A DNA stretch of 64,000 bases, from positions 1,604,308 to 1,668,307 of the forward strand of contig CANKZG010000001.1 of the NCBI GenBank assembly GCA_947488435.1. The letters are read 5' to 3'. Below, one piece after another: positions 18,901 through 28,518 of this stretch (within the stretch, counting starts at the first letter, position 1; the number at the start of each line of letters is the position of its first letter). The DNA is from an uncultured Flavobacteriaceae bacterium (lineage in GTDB: Bacteria; Bacteroidota; Bacteroidia; Flavobacteriales; Flavobacteriaceae). The translations under genes and the position numbers were made by a program. The notes beneath the pieces were generated by a model. It saw nothing but the letters and a program-made list of their open reading frames with translations, ran no database searches and was not told where the DNA came from.

Positions 18901-21608
18901 TTATGGGAGGCAATGAAGATGGAGATACTGGCACGGTAACTTTCCCTGCTAATACGGTAACACTAATTCAATCTATAGTGGTAACAACAAACGGCGATAC
19001 CATGGTTGAAGAAGATGAAGCTATAGTTGTAACCTTAGGCCGCGAGAGTTTAAATGCAATTTTAGCAGCAGATAACATAGGTACAAGTAGTTTTACTAAT
19101 GACGATGTAGCCGTGATTTCCATAAATGATCCAACACCTGTTACTGAAGGAAATACGGGTACTGCTACCTTGATGTTTGAAGTTAGTATTAGTGAGGCAG
19201 ACCCCATCAATCCAATTAGCGTCAGCTATAGCATAAGTGGGGGGAATGAAGATGGAGATAACAATGTGCTTACATTTCCTACGGGGACAACAAATCTTTC
19301 TCAAAATATTAATGTCACTACAGATGGAGATGTACTTATTGAAACAGATGAGATAATATCGGTGACCCTTAGCAATCCGATCAATGGAACGCTAAATGCA
19401 GATAACATAGGTACAAGTAGTTTTATCGATGATGATAGTTGTGCTGCAGGTACAATAGGTCCTAGTTTAGAAGGCTCAGTTCCAACGGATTTTTGCGATG
19501 CTTTTGTCCAAGATTTAAATGCGTATACGAATAGTGCAATTCCGTCAGGGGCCTCACTTATCTGGAGTACGAACAATGATCCTTTAGTTGTAAGTGCTCA
19601 TTTGTCTAATACTATTGTGTCCGTAGCGGGTACCTACTACGGTTTCTTTTTTGATGCAATAAATGTTTGTGCAAGTCCAACTATAACTGTTACATTAATA
19701 CAAAATGATACCCCTTCCTCAGGAACCGCTACCAATATTTCAGCCTGTAGTATTGTAGCTAATGGGCCTTCTTCGGTGGATTTAGATGATCAACTTATTG
19801 GAGCGGATGCAGGGTCTTGGAGTATTTCAACGGATCCTTCTGGAGGAAGTGCTACTATTGGTGCAGGAAATGTTGTTGATTTTTCAGGCTTAGCGGACGG
19901 AAATTATGTGTTTACTTATACTACTACTGATGCTGTTGCTCCTTGTATGAACCAATCTACGATGTTAACAATCAGCATTACGGATTGTGTGCTACCCTGT
20001 GATGCAGGGAATACTGCTCCGGTATTAGATACTAGCGTTCCAACTAACTTTTGTGATGTGTTAGATCAAGATCTGGATGAATTTACAAATAGCTCTGCTC
20101 CCGCTGGAGCTGAGTTAATCTGGAGTACTAATCCTAATCCTTTGATTGTAAATGCACATATTAATAGTCAAGTTTTCGCGCCAGGTACATATTTTGGATT
20201 TTTCTTTGATGCGGTAAATATGTGCGCAAGTCCAACAGTTGAAGTATCCTTAGTGCTTAATTCCACACCAACATTAGATAGCACCACGCCAGATACTATA
20301 TGTGGCCCAGGCATGGCCATGTTACAGGCAACGGCGAGTTTAGGAGCTACTATTAATTGGTTCGATTCTCCAACAAGTACTATTATCATTGGTACAGGAA
20401 CTACTTTTTTCACCCCAGTAATTACAGAAACCACAGATTTTTATGTTGAGGCTATTGCAAATGGCTGCGTGTCGGAAAGAATTGCGGTAACTGCAACGGT
20501 AAATGATCAGCCTTCTGTAGGAACAGCAATGGATCTCGTAGCGTGTAACGTCGCTGGGAATGGAGGGCCTACTATAATAGATTTAGACAATAGTTTGACC
20601 GGTGCTGATGCTGGACTATGGAGTATTACCACAGATCCCTCAGGAGCGGTTGTAATTGATAGTGAAAATTTGGTAAATTTTGAAGGCTTAGCCGATGGAG
20701 TTTACACATTCACATTCACTACAACTATGGCGATGCTTCCTTGTACTAACGAATCTGTAACAATTAGTGTAACTGTAAATGATTGTATTGTTGATACGGA
20801 CAATGATGGATTAACAGATGGAGAAGAAGGAGATTTAGGTACGAACCCAAATGATCCTGATTCTGATGATGATGGGATCAATGACGGTGATGAAGTATTG
20901 AATGGATCTGATCCTTTAGATGCATGTGATCCGAATTTAACACCTGATTGTAATCCAGAAGATATTGACATAGCTATAGAAAAAACAGTGGATGTTATCG
21001 CCCCGCTTGTCGGCGATGAGATAACCTTTACAATTACCCTTAGCAATTTAACCCTAGATCGTATTATTGACATACAAGTGAACGATTTCTTGGGTGACGA
21101 TTCGGGATTCCAGTACATTTCAGATGTAGTATCTATTGGGGATTATGATGATAGTACTGGTATTTGGAGTATTGCGGAAGTGCAACCTGAGGCGATTCAT
21201 ACTTTAGAAATAACAGTAGAAATCCTAGATAGCGGAAGTTATCAGAATACGGCCACACTTGTGAGTTCTTTACCGAACGATGGAAACGTATTAAATAATG
21301 CTGATACCGTCATCCTAAATGTAGGTTCAAGACCCTCTGAAGATTGTGGTTTCGTATTCAACCAAATTTCACCCAATGGAGATGGTATAAATGACTTTTT
21401 AAACATTAACTGTATTTTGGATTTTCCAGGTAACAGTTTTCAAGTATTCGATAGGTATGGGAATGAGGTATTTGCCATGCAAAACTATAATAACAGTTTT
21501 AACGGGGAAGGAGATAATGGCACTTTGCCCAAAGGCACCTATTTTTATGTGTTAGATCTAGGTGACGGTTCTGAAGTTGCAAGAGGATGGATACAAATTA
21601 TACGATAA
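15987..21608 (+). CDS. Giant Calx-beta repeat surface protein with gliding motility C-terminal domain
   Basis: An 1873-residue secreted protein. A signal peptide ends at about residue 30 (LIQAQ). Calx-beta-type calcium-binding repeats fill about 40-1155. Five of them (about 378-932) are near-identical 111-residue units, followed by two diverged ones. Then come paired Cys-containing modules (about 1150-1240 and 1345-1430), an Ig-like module, a thrombospondin-3-like Asp-rich segment (DTDNDGLTDGEE, about 1602-1650), a DUF11-like domain (about 1660-1775) and a CHU_C/gliding-motility C-terminal domain (about 1785-1873, with ISPNGDGINDFL and PKGTYFYVL). This domain marks type IX secretion cargo. 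It probably acts as a calcium-dependent adhesin. The PorP/SprF and OmpA genes follow directly. Confidence 0.93.
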   Translation: MGLNRFFKLFPKQQLLCLLLFLFGYLIQAQTANINAVGGQDSALEDDGIALQWELAIRGGTPDEEISVTIAISGTATEGDDYPAVLRTYPVQLDSGGDADFPIEITATVDGIVEEDETIIGQITNISGSTTFLFFDTSTAILTIENDDNSEVTIGDAQVIENIAGGNLVFTVTLDQAVPGGTDISYTFSDDTATGGSDYDNTGGTLNFAGNANETQDIIVPITNDGIVEADETFMVQLDTPTNSAELADGGEAIGTILNDDSATLSIANASALESTSGISFVVTLDNNVQGGVSVDYSFVDGSAIGGNTDYDNQDDTINFVGTANETQEISVSVIDDNFIEGDEDFTVQLGTPSLAGVSIVGTGQATGIIQDDDIVNISINDPAPVAEGDSGPANLSFTVSIDRSDPSNPITVDFAISGGNENGNTGTLTFPANTGVLSQTVNVTTTGDTVIEADEAITVTLSNPSTNAAIAVDNIGTSSFTDDDGATISINDPAPVAEGDSGPANLSFTVSIDQSDPSNPVTVDFAISGGNENGNTGTLTFPANTGVLSQTVNVTTTGDTVIEADEAITVTLSNPSANAAIAVDNIGTSSFTDDDGATISINDPAPVAEGDSGPANLSFTVSIDQSDPSNPITVDFAISGGNENGNTGTLTFPANTGVLSQTVNVTTTGDTVIEADEAITVTLSNPSANAAIAVDNIGTSSFTDDDGATISINDPAPVAEGDSGPANLSFTVSIDQSDPSNPITVDFVISGGNENGNTGTLTFPANTGVLSQTVNVTTTGDTVIEADEAITVTLSNPSANAAIAVDNIGTSSFTDDDGATISINDPAPVAEGDSGPANLSFTVSIDQSDPNNPVTVDFAISGGNENGNTGTLTFPANTGVLSQTVNVTTTGDTVIEADESITVTLSNPSANAAIAVDNIGASSFTNDDTALISINDPAAVPEGNTGITSLSFDVSIDQSDPNNPITVDFTIMGGNEDGDTGTVTFPANTVTLIQSIVVTTNGDTMVEEDEAIVVTLGRESLNAILAADNIGTSSFTNDDVAVISINDPTPVTEGNTGTATLMFEVSISEADPINPISVSYSISGGNEDGDNNVLTFPTGTTNLSQNINVTTDGDVLIETDEIISVTLSNPINGTLNADNIGTSSFIDDDSCAAGTIGPSLEGSVPTDFCDAFVQDLNAYTNSAIPSGASLIWSTNNDPLVVSAHLSNTIVSVAGTYYGFFFDAINVCASPTITVTLIQNDTPSSGTATNISACSIVANGPSSVDLDDQLIGADAGSWSISTDPSGGSATIGAGNVVDFSGLADGNYVFTYTTTDAVAPCMNQSTMLTISITDCVLPCDAGNTAPVLDTSVPTNFCDVLDQDLDEFTNSSAPAGAELIWSTNPNPLIVNAHINSQVFAPGTYFGFFFDAVNMCASPTVEVSLVLNSTPTLDSTTPDTICGPGMAMLQATASLGATINWFDSPTSTIIIGTGTTFFTPVITETTDFYVEAIANGCVSERIAVTATVNDQPSVGTAMDLVACNVAGNGGPTIIDLDNSLTGADAGLWSITTDPSGAVVIDSENLVNFEGLADGVYTFTFTTTMAMLPCTNESVTISVTVNDCIVDTDNDGLTDGEEGDLGTNPNDPDSDDDGINDGDEVLNGSDPLDACDPNLTPDCNPEDIDIAIEKTVDVIAPLVGDEITFTITLSNLTLDRIIDIQVNDFLGDDSGFQYISDVVSIGDYDDSTGIWSIAEVQPEAIHTLEITVEILDSGSYQNTATLVSSLPNDGNVLNNADTVILNVGSRPSEDCGFVFNQISPNGDGINDFLNINCILDFPGNSFQVFDRYGNEVFAMQNYNNSFNGEGDNGTLPKGTYFYVLDLGDGSEVARGWIQIIR
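17118..18782 (+). repeat. Five tandem near-identical 333-bp repeats inside the adhesin gene
   Basis: Units begin at about 17118, 17451, 17784, 18117 and 18450 and are 333 bp long, so the reading frame is kept on gain or loss of a copy. Differences between units are scattered single bases. Two further units (from 18783 and about 19116) have diverged. Each unit encodes one Calx-beta domain starting ISINDPAPVAEGDSGPANLS. Confidence 0.95.
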
Positions 21609-21623
21609 TAAGGACGGTATTGC

Positions 21624-22601
21624 ATGAATAAAAAAAGTAGATTACATATAGTTCTTTTTTTACTTTTCCTTATCATCGGAATTGAGAGTAACTATGGTCA
21701 GCGAGAACCACAATATACACAGTACATGTATAATATTGGGAGCTTTAATCCGGCTTATGCAGCAACCGTTGAAAATTTTGAAATTGTAGGGGCATATAGG
21801 GATCAGTTTATTGGTTTTCCAGGAGCTCCAAGGATTATCCGATTCGGACTTAATATTCCTTTGGCCAATGATAAAAATGGATTGGGTTTCAATGTTGTGA
21901 ATGACGCAATTGGTCCGTCTTCTCAAACCTTTTTTGATGTGGCCTATTCTTTTCAAATAAAACTTAGTGAGGTAACAAAATTATCATTTGGAATTGACGC
22001 AGGGGGATCTATATTGAATGTAGATTTTTCCGAAGGAAGCTTCGAAAATCCAAATGAACCTTTGTTAGGATCACAAATGATTAATTCCTTTTTTCCAGTA
22101 GTTGGAGCCGGTGTTTTTTTATATGGAGATACTGGATATTTAGGATTGTCGGTTCCAAATTTTCTCACAAGTGATTTGTACAATGATGAGGTAGCTACAA
22201 TTGTTGAAGATCAAATACAATTTAATTTTATTGGAGGGTATGTTTTCGATCTAGGAGAAAATCTAAAGTTTAAACCTGCATTTTTAGTGAATTATGTAGA
22301 TGGATTACCTTTAAATTTAGATCTTTCTGCTAATTTTCTTTTTGGAAATGTATTTACGGCAGGAGCATCGTATCGTTTAGATAATGCTGTAAGTGGTTTG
22401 GCAGGGTTTCAAATTTCTCCGGGTACTTTTATCGGTTATTCATACGATTATAGTACAAATAATTTATCTGATTTTAATAATGGATCCCATGAAGTGATTT
22501 TAAAGTTTTATGTAGGTAAAGGAGGTGCAAAAAACAAAGAAAAAAGTACACGAAATACCAAAGGAAAACCGAAACAAATAGATACTCCTCGTTTTTTCTA
22601 A
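21624..22601 (+). CDS. PorP/SprF-like outer-membrane protein paired with adhesin
   Basis: A 325-residue barrel protein of the PorP/SprF family with a signal peptide ending near NYG. The hallmark EPQYTQYMYN...FNPAYAA segment is present at about 26-45, followed by AYRDQFIGFPGAPR. It starts 15 nt after the adhesin stop and is clearly in the same operon. In Flavobacterium, SprF is needed for SprB to reach the surface. By analogy this protein probably helps localise the Calx-beta adhesin. Confidence 0.93.
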   Translation: MNKKSRLHIVLFLLFLIIGIESNYGQREPQYTQYMYNIGSFNPAYAATVENFEIVGAYRDQFIGFPGAPRIIRFGLNIPLANDKNGLGFNVVNDAIGPSSQTFFDVAYSFQIKLSEVTKLSFGIDAGGSILNVDFSEGSFENPNEPLLGSQMINSFFPVVGAGVFLYGDTGYLGLSVPNFLTSDLYNDEVATIVEDQIQFNFIGGYVFDLGENLKFKPAFLVNYVDGLPLNLDLSANFLFGNVFTAGASYRLDNAVSGLAGFQISPGTFIGYSYDYSTNNLSDFNNGSHEVILKFYVGKGGAKNKEKSTRNTKGKPKQIDTPRFF

Positions 22602-22613
22602 ATGATATATAGC

Positions 22614-24551
22614 ATGAAGTTAAGGTTAATAATACTGTTTTTTTGTGGATTTGCATCGGTCGCTTTAGCACAAAAAAAATCGAAAGGAGACATTTTGTTT
22701 TTTGAATACGCTTATCAGGCTGCAATAACAGAATACCAAAAAGAAGCTCAAAAAAAACCGCTGACTAATCAGCAGCAATTAAATCTGGCGGATGCCTATT
22801 TTAAAACACAAGCATATAAAAATGCTGCTAAAGTGTATTTAGAAGTTTATAAGAAAGACAGTACCATGTCTACGCATCATTTTAATAAAATGTTGCAAAG
22901 CTTTTCAAAAGATTCTGGAAAGGATCGAGTCAAAGCTTTTTTGGCTACTAAGTCCAATGTACTATCTAATGAACTTTTAGAAAATGCAAACTTCAATTAT
23001 GAATTATTAGCTTCTGACAATCAATCGGAGCAAGATTTTAATACATTTAATATTAGTGGCAATAGTCCTCAATCAGACTTTTCACCTAGCTTTTATAAAG
23101 ATAAATTGTTGTTTACCACAGCCCGTGCAGCGAAAGCTAAAAAAGTATATGGGCCATCGGGCGAGTCTTATTTAGATATTTATATTGGATTATTACGGGC
23201 AGATGGAGATGTTTTAACTGCAACTCCTTTTACTCAGATTCCTGTAGGGGATTTTCATGAAGGAACCCCTTTTTATTCAAAGTCTTTAGATAAGGTGTTT
23301 TATATTCGTTCCAATACGGAAAATGGAGAATTGGCCTTTGATAGTAATGGAAAAAATGCCTTGGGGATAGGAATGACTGGAAGTAACGATTCCTTTCAAT
23401 TTCTATTGAGAGATTTAAGTACCTCTTTTTATTATCCTTTTTATGAAGAAGCTACGGGCAAATTATACTTTGCTGCTAATTTTGAAGATAGCTACGGGGG
23501 TACAGATATTTATTTTGTTTATACAAATCAGGGGCAGATTATGTCTGCACCGGTAAATCTAGGTCCTAAAATTAATTCTCCAGCCAATGAAATAGCCCCG
23601 TTTGTTTTTGAAAACAGTTTGTATTTTGCCTCCGATGTTTTTTATGGACTAGGAGGAATGGATATTTATAAAACAAATATTCAAGATGAAGATTCCTTTA
23701 GCATTCCGGTGAACCTTGGCGCAGGAGTGAATAGTTCTGCCGATGATTTTGGATTTATTATAAAGAATAACAACTCAAAAGGGTTTTTGGGTTACTTTTC
23801 ATCCAATAGAGCTGGAGGAAAAGGAAATGATGATATTTATGGGTTTCAGGTAGCTGAAAAACCTGGTTTAAAAACCATCGTATTGCGCGGTGAGATACGA
23901 AATTTAAAAACCAATCAAAATGTATCCAAAGCGGCGATACGCATTTATGACGAGTCAAACAATCTTATTAAAGAAGTGTATAGCGATGATAATGGTTTTT
24001 ATCAGATAGAAGTACCAGATCGCAAGACTATAAATATAGAAGTTGTAAAAGAGCGATTTTCCAGAATTTACAACACTTATTCGGAAGATGCACTCGCCAA
24101 AATTCAAGATGTTAAGTTTGATATTGGACTTACAAAACTAGATGATTTAGTAGAGAGAAAAGAAGCACAAACCATAATAAAACTTCGCAAATTCTTTTTT
24201 AATAGAGGAGGGTGGACGATAACGCCGGAAATTGAAACCGAATTGGATAAGGTGGTAAAAACCGTTCAAATGTTTCCAGAGGTACAACTGGGAATTGAAA
24301 GTCATACCGATAGTCGTGGAGGCAGCAGTACAAACCTTAGAATTTCGCAGCGAAGATCTGATGCAATTAAAAACTATTTACTAGGAAAAGGAGTTCCTCC
24401 AAGTGCTATTCTTAATAGTTTAGGGTATGGAGAAGATAAAATTCAAAACAATTGCAAAAATGGGGTGTATTGTGTAGATGTTTTACACAAACAGAATGAA
24501 AGATCGCTTATCGTAATTTTGAATTATAATGTGCTTTTTGAAAATTTCTAA
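22614..24551 (+). CDS. OmpA-family protein with TPR and PD40 propeller domains
   Basis: A 645-residue envelope protein. It has a signal peptide (to ALAQ), TPR-like helices (about 25-115), WD40-like PD40 repeats (about 145-400, with repeated DIY motifs), a carboxypeptidase-regulatory-like domain (about 425-500), and a C-terminal OmpA peptidoglycan-binding domain (about 525-645, with GIESHTDSRG and NLRISQRRSDAIKNYL). I chose 22614 for the signal peptide, but ATG 22602 abuts the previous stop. The PorP/OmpA pairing resembles T9SS adhesin operons, where the OmpA domain would tie the complex to the cell wall. Confidence 0.92.
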   Translation: MKLRLIILFFCGFASVALAQKKSKGDILFFEYAYQAAITEYQKEAQKKPLTNQQQLNLADAYFKTQAYKNAAKVYLEVYKKDSTMSTHHFNKMLQSFSKDSGKDRVKAFLATKSNVLSNELLENANFNYELLASDNQSEQDFNTFNISGNSPQSDFSPSFYKDKLLFTTARAAKAKKVYGPSGESYLDIYIGLLRADGDVLTATPFTQIPVGDFHEGTPFYSKSLDKVFYIRSNTENGELAFDSNGKNALGIGMTGSNDSFQFLLRDLSTSFYYPFYEEATGKLYFAANFEDSYGGTDIYFVYTNQGQIMSAPVNLGPKINSPANEIAPFVFENSLYFASDVFYGLGGMDIYKTNIQDEDSFSIPVNLGAGVNSSADDFGFIIKNNNSKGFLGYFSSNRAGGKGNDDIYGFQVAEKPGLKTIVLRGEIRNLKTNQNVSKAAIRIYDESNNLIKEVYSDDNGFYQIEVPDRKTINIEVVKERFSRIYNTYSEDALAKIQDVKFDIGLTKLDDLVERKEAQTIIKLRKFFFNRGGWTITPEIETELDKVVKTVQMFPEVQLGIESHTDSRGGSSTNLRISQRRSDAIKNYLLGKGVPPSAILNSLGYGEDKIQNNCKNGVYCVDVLHKQNERSLIVILNYNVLFENF

Positions 24552-24597
24552 GCCTTTACGATCTAGGATTAGTTATATTTAGAAAAAATAAATAGTA

Positions 24598-24855
24598 ATG
24601 GGCCAAAGTAATACTGCTACAAAATATTGGAAAGAAAATTTAAAATATTTGGGAGTGTTATTAACCATTTGGTTTATAGTTTCTTTCGGACTTGGTATTC
24701 TTTTTAAAACTTCTATAGATCATATTACTTTAGGTGGCTTTAAACTTGGTTTTTGGTTTGCACAACAAGGATCCATATTTGTTTTTGTAATCTTGATATT
24801 TGTTTATGTTCGTCTCATGAATCGTTTGGACAAGAAATTTGGTTATGATGAATAA
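24598..24855 (+). CDS. DUF4212 small subunit of solute symporter
   Basis: An 85-residue protein with two membrane helices (about 18-38 and 50-72) and the DUF4212 pattern: YWKENLKY near the start, GFKLGFWFAQQGSIF in the middle, and YVRLMNRLDKKFGYDE at the end. Members of this family are almost always encoded just before an SSS-family symporter of the VC_2705 type, as here (27-bp gap). It is presumably an accessory subunit of the transporter. Confidence 0.92.
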   Translation: MGQSNTATKYWKENLKYLGVLLTIWFIVSFGLGILFKTSIDHITLGGFKLGFWFAQQGSIFVFVILIFVYVRLMNRLDKKFGYDE

Positions 24856-24882
24856 ATTTATAATCCTTTAAGTAAGTTTATA

Positions 24883-26574
24883 ATGACCGTACAAACTTGG
24901 ACTTATATTCTAGTTGCACTTACATTTTTATTATACATCGGGATTGCAATTTGGTCTAGAGCCGGTTCTACCAAAGAATTTTATGTAGCTGGGGGAGGTG
25001 TTTCTCCTTTGGCAAATGGCTTGGCTACAGCTGCTGATTGGATGTCTGCAGCTTCGTTTCTGGGCATGGCAGGTCTTATTTCTTTTAACGGTTATGACGG
25101 TTCAGTATATCTCATGGGCTGGACTGGAGGATATGTACTTCTGGCACTTTTATTAGCACCTTATTTACGGAAATTTGGAAAATTTACAGTCCCCGATTTT
25201 ATTGGGGATCGGTATTATTCGAATGTCGCAAGAACCGTGGCTGTAATTTGTGCTGTGCTTGTTTCTTTTACCTATATCGCAGGACAAATGCGAGGTGTAG
25301 GCTTGGTATTCTCACGATTTTTAGAAGTTCCAGTAAATACTGGAGTAATTATTGGAATGATTATCGTTCTTTTCTATGCTGTACTGGGGGGTATGAAGGG
25401 AATTACTTATACCCAAGTAGCGCAATATTGTGTGCTCATCTTTGCATTCATGGTCCCTGCAATTTTTATTTCCATACAGATGACAGGAAATCCAATTCCG
25501 CAACTGGGAATGGGAGGCAGTGTTGTAGGGGAAAGTATTTCCTTATTGGATAAATTGGATGGATTATCTACAGATCTGGGTTTTGCTCAATATACTAATG
25601 GTTCTAAATCCGTAATAGATATTTTTTGTATTACCGCAGCTTTAATGGTAGGTACCGCGGGACTCCCTCATGTAATTGTTCGCTTTTTTACCGTTCCAAA
25701 AGTTAAGGATGCTCGAAAATCTGCGGGTTATGCCTTGTTGTTTATCGCTATTTTATATACTACAGCCCCTGCTATAGCAGTATTTGCAAGGACAAATCTC
25801 ATAGAAACAGTAAGCAATAAGCCTTATGAGGAGATGCCTCCCTGGTTTTCAAAATGGGAAAAAACTAAATTAATAAAGTTTGAGGATAAGAATAAGGATG
25901 GAATTATTCAATATGTAGCTGATACCCAAAAGAACGAACTTACGGTTGATGCCGATATTATGGTACTCGCCAATCCCGAAATAGCCAATTTACCCAATTG
26001 GGTAATAGCGCTTGTAGCAGCTGGAGGCCTTGCAGCGGCATTATCTACAGCGGCAGGTTTACTTCTGGTAATTTCTACTTCAATTTCTCATGATCTTATA
26101 AAAAAACAATGGAAACCTGACATATCCGATAAAGGAGAGCTTATAGCAGCACGATTGGCCGCTGTGGTAGCGGTTTGTATTGCCGGATATTTTGGGATCA
26201 ATCCCCCAGATTTTGTGGCAGCAACAGTTGCTTTGGCATTTGGACTTGCGGCAGCTTCCTTTTTTCCCGCGATAATATTAGGGATTTTTTACAAAAAGAT
26301 GAACAAAGAAGGCGCCATAGCTGGAATGATTGTCGGAATCTTAAGCATGTTGTTTTATATGTTAAAATTTAAGTTCGATATGTTTGGAGGAGGAGGTAAG
26401 ATCGATTGGTGGTATGGAATATCTCCGGAAGGTTTTGGCACTATTGCAATGTTGCTTAACTTTAGTGTTGCTATTTTGATTTCTCGTTTTACACCAAATA
26501 CACCTAAGGAAGTACAAGAAATTGTGGAAGATATTCGTATTCCAAAGGGAGTGGGAGAAGCAAAATCACATTAA
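24883..26574 (+). CDS. Sodium:solute symporter, acetate-type (VC_2705 subfamily)
   Basis: A 563-residue SSS-family transporter with about 13 membrane helices. The N-terminus has the segment EFYVAGGGVSPLANGLATAADWMSAASFLG, conserved in ActP-like carriers (described here by its positions, about 29-58). A soluble insertion at about 310-370 (between helices) is typical of the VC_2705 group that has a DUF4212 partner. The genes before (DUF4212) and after (acetyl-CoA synthetase) point to acetate or a related short carboxylate as substrate with Na+ as coupling ion. Confidence 0.93.
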   Translation: MTVQTWTYILVALTFLLYIGIAIWSRAGSTKEFYVAGGGVSPLANGLATAADWMSAASFLGMAGLISFNGYDGSVYLMGWTGGYVLLALLLAPYLRKFGKFTVPDFIGDRYYSNVARTVAVICAVLVSFTYIAGQMRGVGLVFSRFLEVPVNTGVIIGMIIVLFYAVLGGMKGITYTQVAQYCVLIFAFMVPAIFISIQMTGNPIPQLGMGGSVVGESISLLDKLDGLSTDLGFAQYTNGSKSVIDIFCITAALMVGTAGLPHVIVRFFTVPKVKDARKSAGYALLFIAILYTTAPAIAVFARTNLIETVSNKPYEEMPPWFSKWEKTKLIKFEDKNKDGIIQYVADTQKNELTVDADIMVLANPEIANLPNWVIALVAAGGLAAALSTAAGLLLVISTSISHDLIKKQWKPDISDKGELIAARLAAVVAVCIAGYFGINPPDFVAATVALAFGLAAASFFPAIILGIFYKKMNKEGAIAGMIVGILSMLFYMLKFKFDMFGGGGKIDWWYGISPEGFGTIAMLLNFSVAILISRFTPNTPKEVQEIVEDIRIPKGVGEAKSH

Positions 26575-26607
26575 TAAACATTAAAAATACGACCTAATTC
26601 CATTTGC

Positions 26608-28518
26608 ATGAGTAACTATCACATTAAAAATTTAGAAGAATATTTTCAAGTATATCGCAAATCAGTTCGAAACCCCGAAGTTTTCTGGGAAGAAATAGCA
26701 GAGGAACATTTTGTTTGGCGCAAAAGATGGGATAAAGTTTTACAATGGGATTTTACAAAACCGGAAGTAAAGTGGTTTGAGAATGCGCAATTGAATATCA
26801 CCGAAAATTGCTTGGATAGACATTTATCGATTCGTGGGGATAAAACAGCTATTCTTTTTGAACCAAATAACCCAGAAGAAGAAGCGCAGCATATTACCTA
26901 TTTTCAGTTGCATGAACGGGTGAGTAAAATGGCAAATGTGCTTAAAGAACACGGGATAAAAAAAGGAGATCGCATCTGTATTTATCTGCCAATGATCCCT
27001 GAATTGGCTGTTGCTGTTTTAGCCTGCGCCAGAATTGGAGCGATTCATTCCGTTGTATTTGCAGGGTTTTCTTCGATAGCCTTATCTACACGAATTAATG
27101 ATTGTGACTGTAAAATGGTAATTACGTCCGATGGCTCATATCGGGGCGCTAAAACTATTGACCTGAAAGGCATCGTAGATGTCGCCCTAGAAGATTGTCC
27201 TGGTATTGAAACAACCTTAGTTGTAAAGCGAACAGGAGTCAAAGTAGAGATGAAAGAAGGTCGTGATAAATGGCTACAACCTTTATTAGATGAAGCTCAC
27301 GCCGATTGCCCAGTTGAGGTTATGGATGCGGAAGATCCCTTGTTTATTTTATATACATCAGGATCTACAGGAAAACCGAAAGGGATGGTACACACTTGTG
27401 CAGGCTATATGGTATATACGGCTTATACGTTTAAGAATATTTTCCAATATAGAGAAAACGATGTGTATTGGTGCACTGCGGATGTTGGTTGGATCACAGG
27501 ACATTCATATATTTTGTATGGTCCCTTGGCAAATGGAGCTACTACAGTAATGTTTGAAGGTGTACCTTCATATCCAGATTTTGGTCGTTTTTGGGAAATT
27601 GTAGAAAAACATAAGGTGAACCAGTTTTATACGGCTCCCACAGCCATAAGAGCTTTGGCTAAAGAAAATTTAAGTTTTGTTGAAAAATACGATCTATCAT
27701 CGCTTAAAGTATTAGGCTCTGTTGGAGAACCTATTAATGAAGAAGCCTGGCATTGGTACAATAATAATGTGGGTAAAAAAAAGAGCCCTATTGTAGATAC
27801 TTGGTGGCAAACAGAAACCGGTGGGATTTTAATTTCCCCTATCCCGTATGTAACACCAACCACCCCGACCTACGCTACGCTTCCTTTTATTGGGATTCAA
27901 CCCACTTTAATGGATGAAAATGAAAAAGAAATCGCAGGCAATCAGGTGGAAGGACGTTTGTGTATTAAATTTCCTTGGCCATCGATGGCACGAACCATTT
28001 GGGGAAATCATGATCGCTATCGAGACACATATTTTTCTGCATATAAAAACAAATACTTTACTGGAGATGGCGCCATGCGTGATGAGGTAGGATACTATCG
28101 TATTACGGGACGAGTAGATGATGTAATTATCGTTTCCGGTCATAATTTAGGAACAGCTCCTATTGAAGATGCGATAAATGAACATCCTGCAATTGCCGAA
28201 TCTGCAATTGTTGGTTTTCCTCATGATATTAAGGGAAATGCACTTTATGGCTTTGTTATTTTAAAGGAAACCGGTCAAAAGAGAGATCGAGATAATCTGC
28301 GAAAAGAAATTAACCAACAAATCACCGAACAAATCGGTCCTATAGCAAAATTAGATAAGATTCAGTTTGTAGTCGGTTTACCCAAAACCCGAAGTGGAAA
28401 AATTATGAGACGTATCTTACGGAAAATAGCTTGTAATGATACTGAAAACTTAGGAGATATAAGTACGCTTTTAAATCCAGAGGTAGTGGAAAGTATTATA
28501 AAGGAAGCCCTAAAGTAA
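26608..28518 (+). CDS. acs: Acetyl-CoA synthetase (AMP-forming)
   Basis: A 636-residue acetate--CoA ligase. The P-loop YTSGSTGKPKG (about 248-258), the WWQTETGG motif (about 398), GDGA...YYRITGRVDD hinge (about 490-510) and the acetylatable-lysine segment PKTRSGKIMRR near 595 are intact. Length is normal. It converts acetate, ATP and CoA to acetyl-CoA and AMP in the cytoplasm. It follows the acetate-type symporter by 33 bp, so uptake and activation are probably coexpressed. Its last 9 bases overlap the end of the Nramp gene on the other strand. Confidence 0.96.
   Translation: MSNYHIKNLEEYFQVYRKSVRNPEVFWEEIAEEHFVWRKRWDKVLQWDFTKPEVKWFENAQLNITENCLDRHLSIRGDKTAILFEPNNPEEEAQHITYFQLHERVSKMANVLKEHGIKKGDRICIYLPMIPELAVAVLACARIGAIHSVVFAGFSSIALSTRINDCDCKMVITSDGSYRGAKTIDLKGIVDVALEDCPGIETTLVVKRTGVKVEMKEGRDKWLQPLLDEAHADCPVEVMDAEDPLFILYTSGSTGKPKGMVHTCAGYMVYTAYTFKNIFQYRENDVYWCTADVGWITGHSYILYGPLANGATTVMFEGVPSYPDFGRFWEIVEKHKVNQFYTAPTAIRALAKENLSFVEKYDLSSLKVLGSVGEPINEEAWHWYNNNVGKKKSPIVDTWWQTETGGILISPIPYVTPTTPTYATLPFIGIQPTLMDENEKEIAGNQVEGRLCIKFPWPSMARTIWGNHDRYRDTYFSAYKNKYFTGDGAMRDEVGYYRITGRVDDVIIVSGHNLGTAPIEDAINEHPAIAESAIVGFPHDIKGNALYGFVILKETGQKRDRDNLRKEINQQITEQIGPIAKLDKIQFVVGLPKTRSGKIMRRILRKIACNDTENLGDISTLLNPEVVESIIKEALK

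Noticed and set aside
22474-22725. Minus-strand 83-codon frame across the PorP/OmpA junction
   Set aside because: It is antisense to two well supported genes and has no recognisable features.
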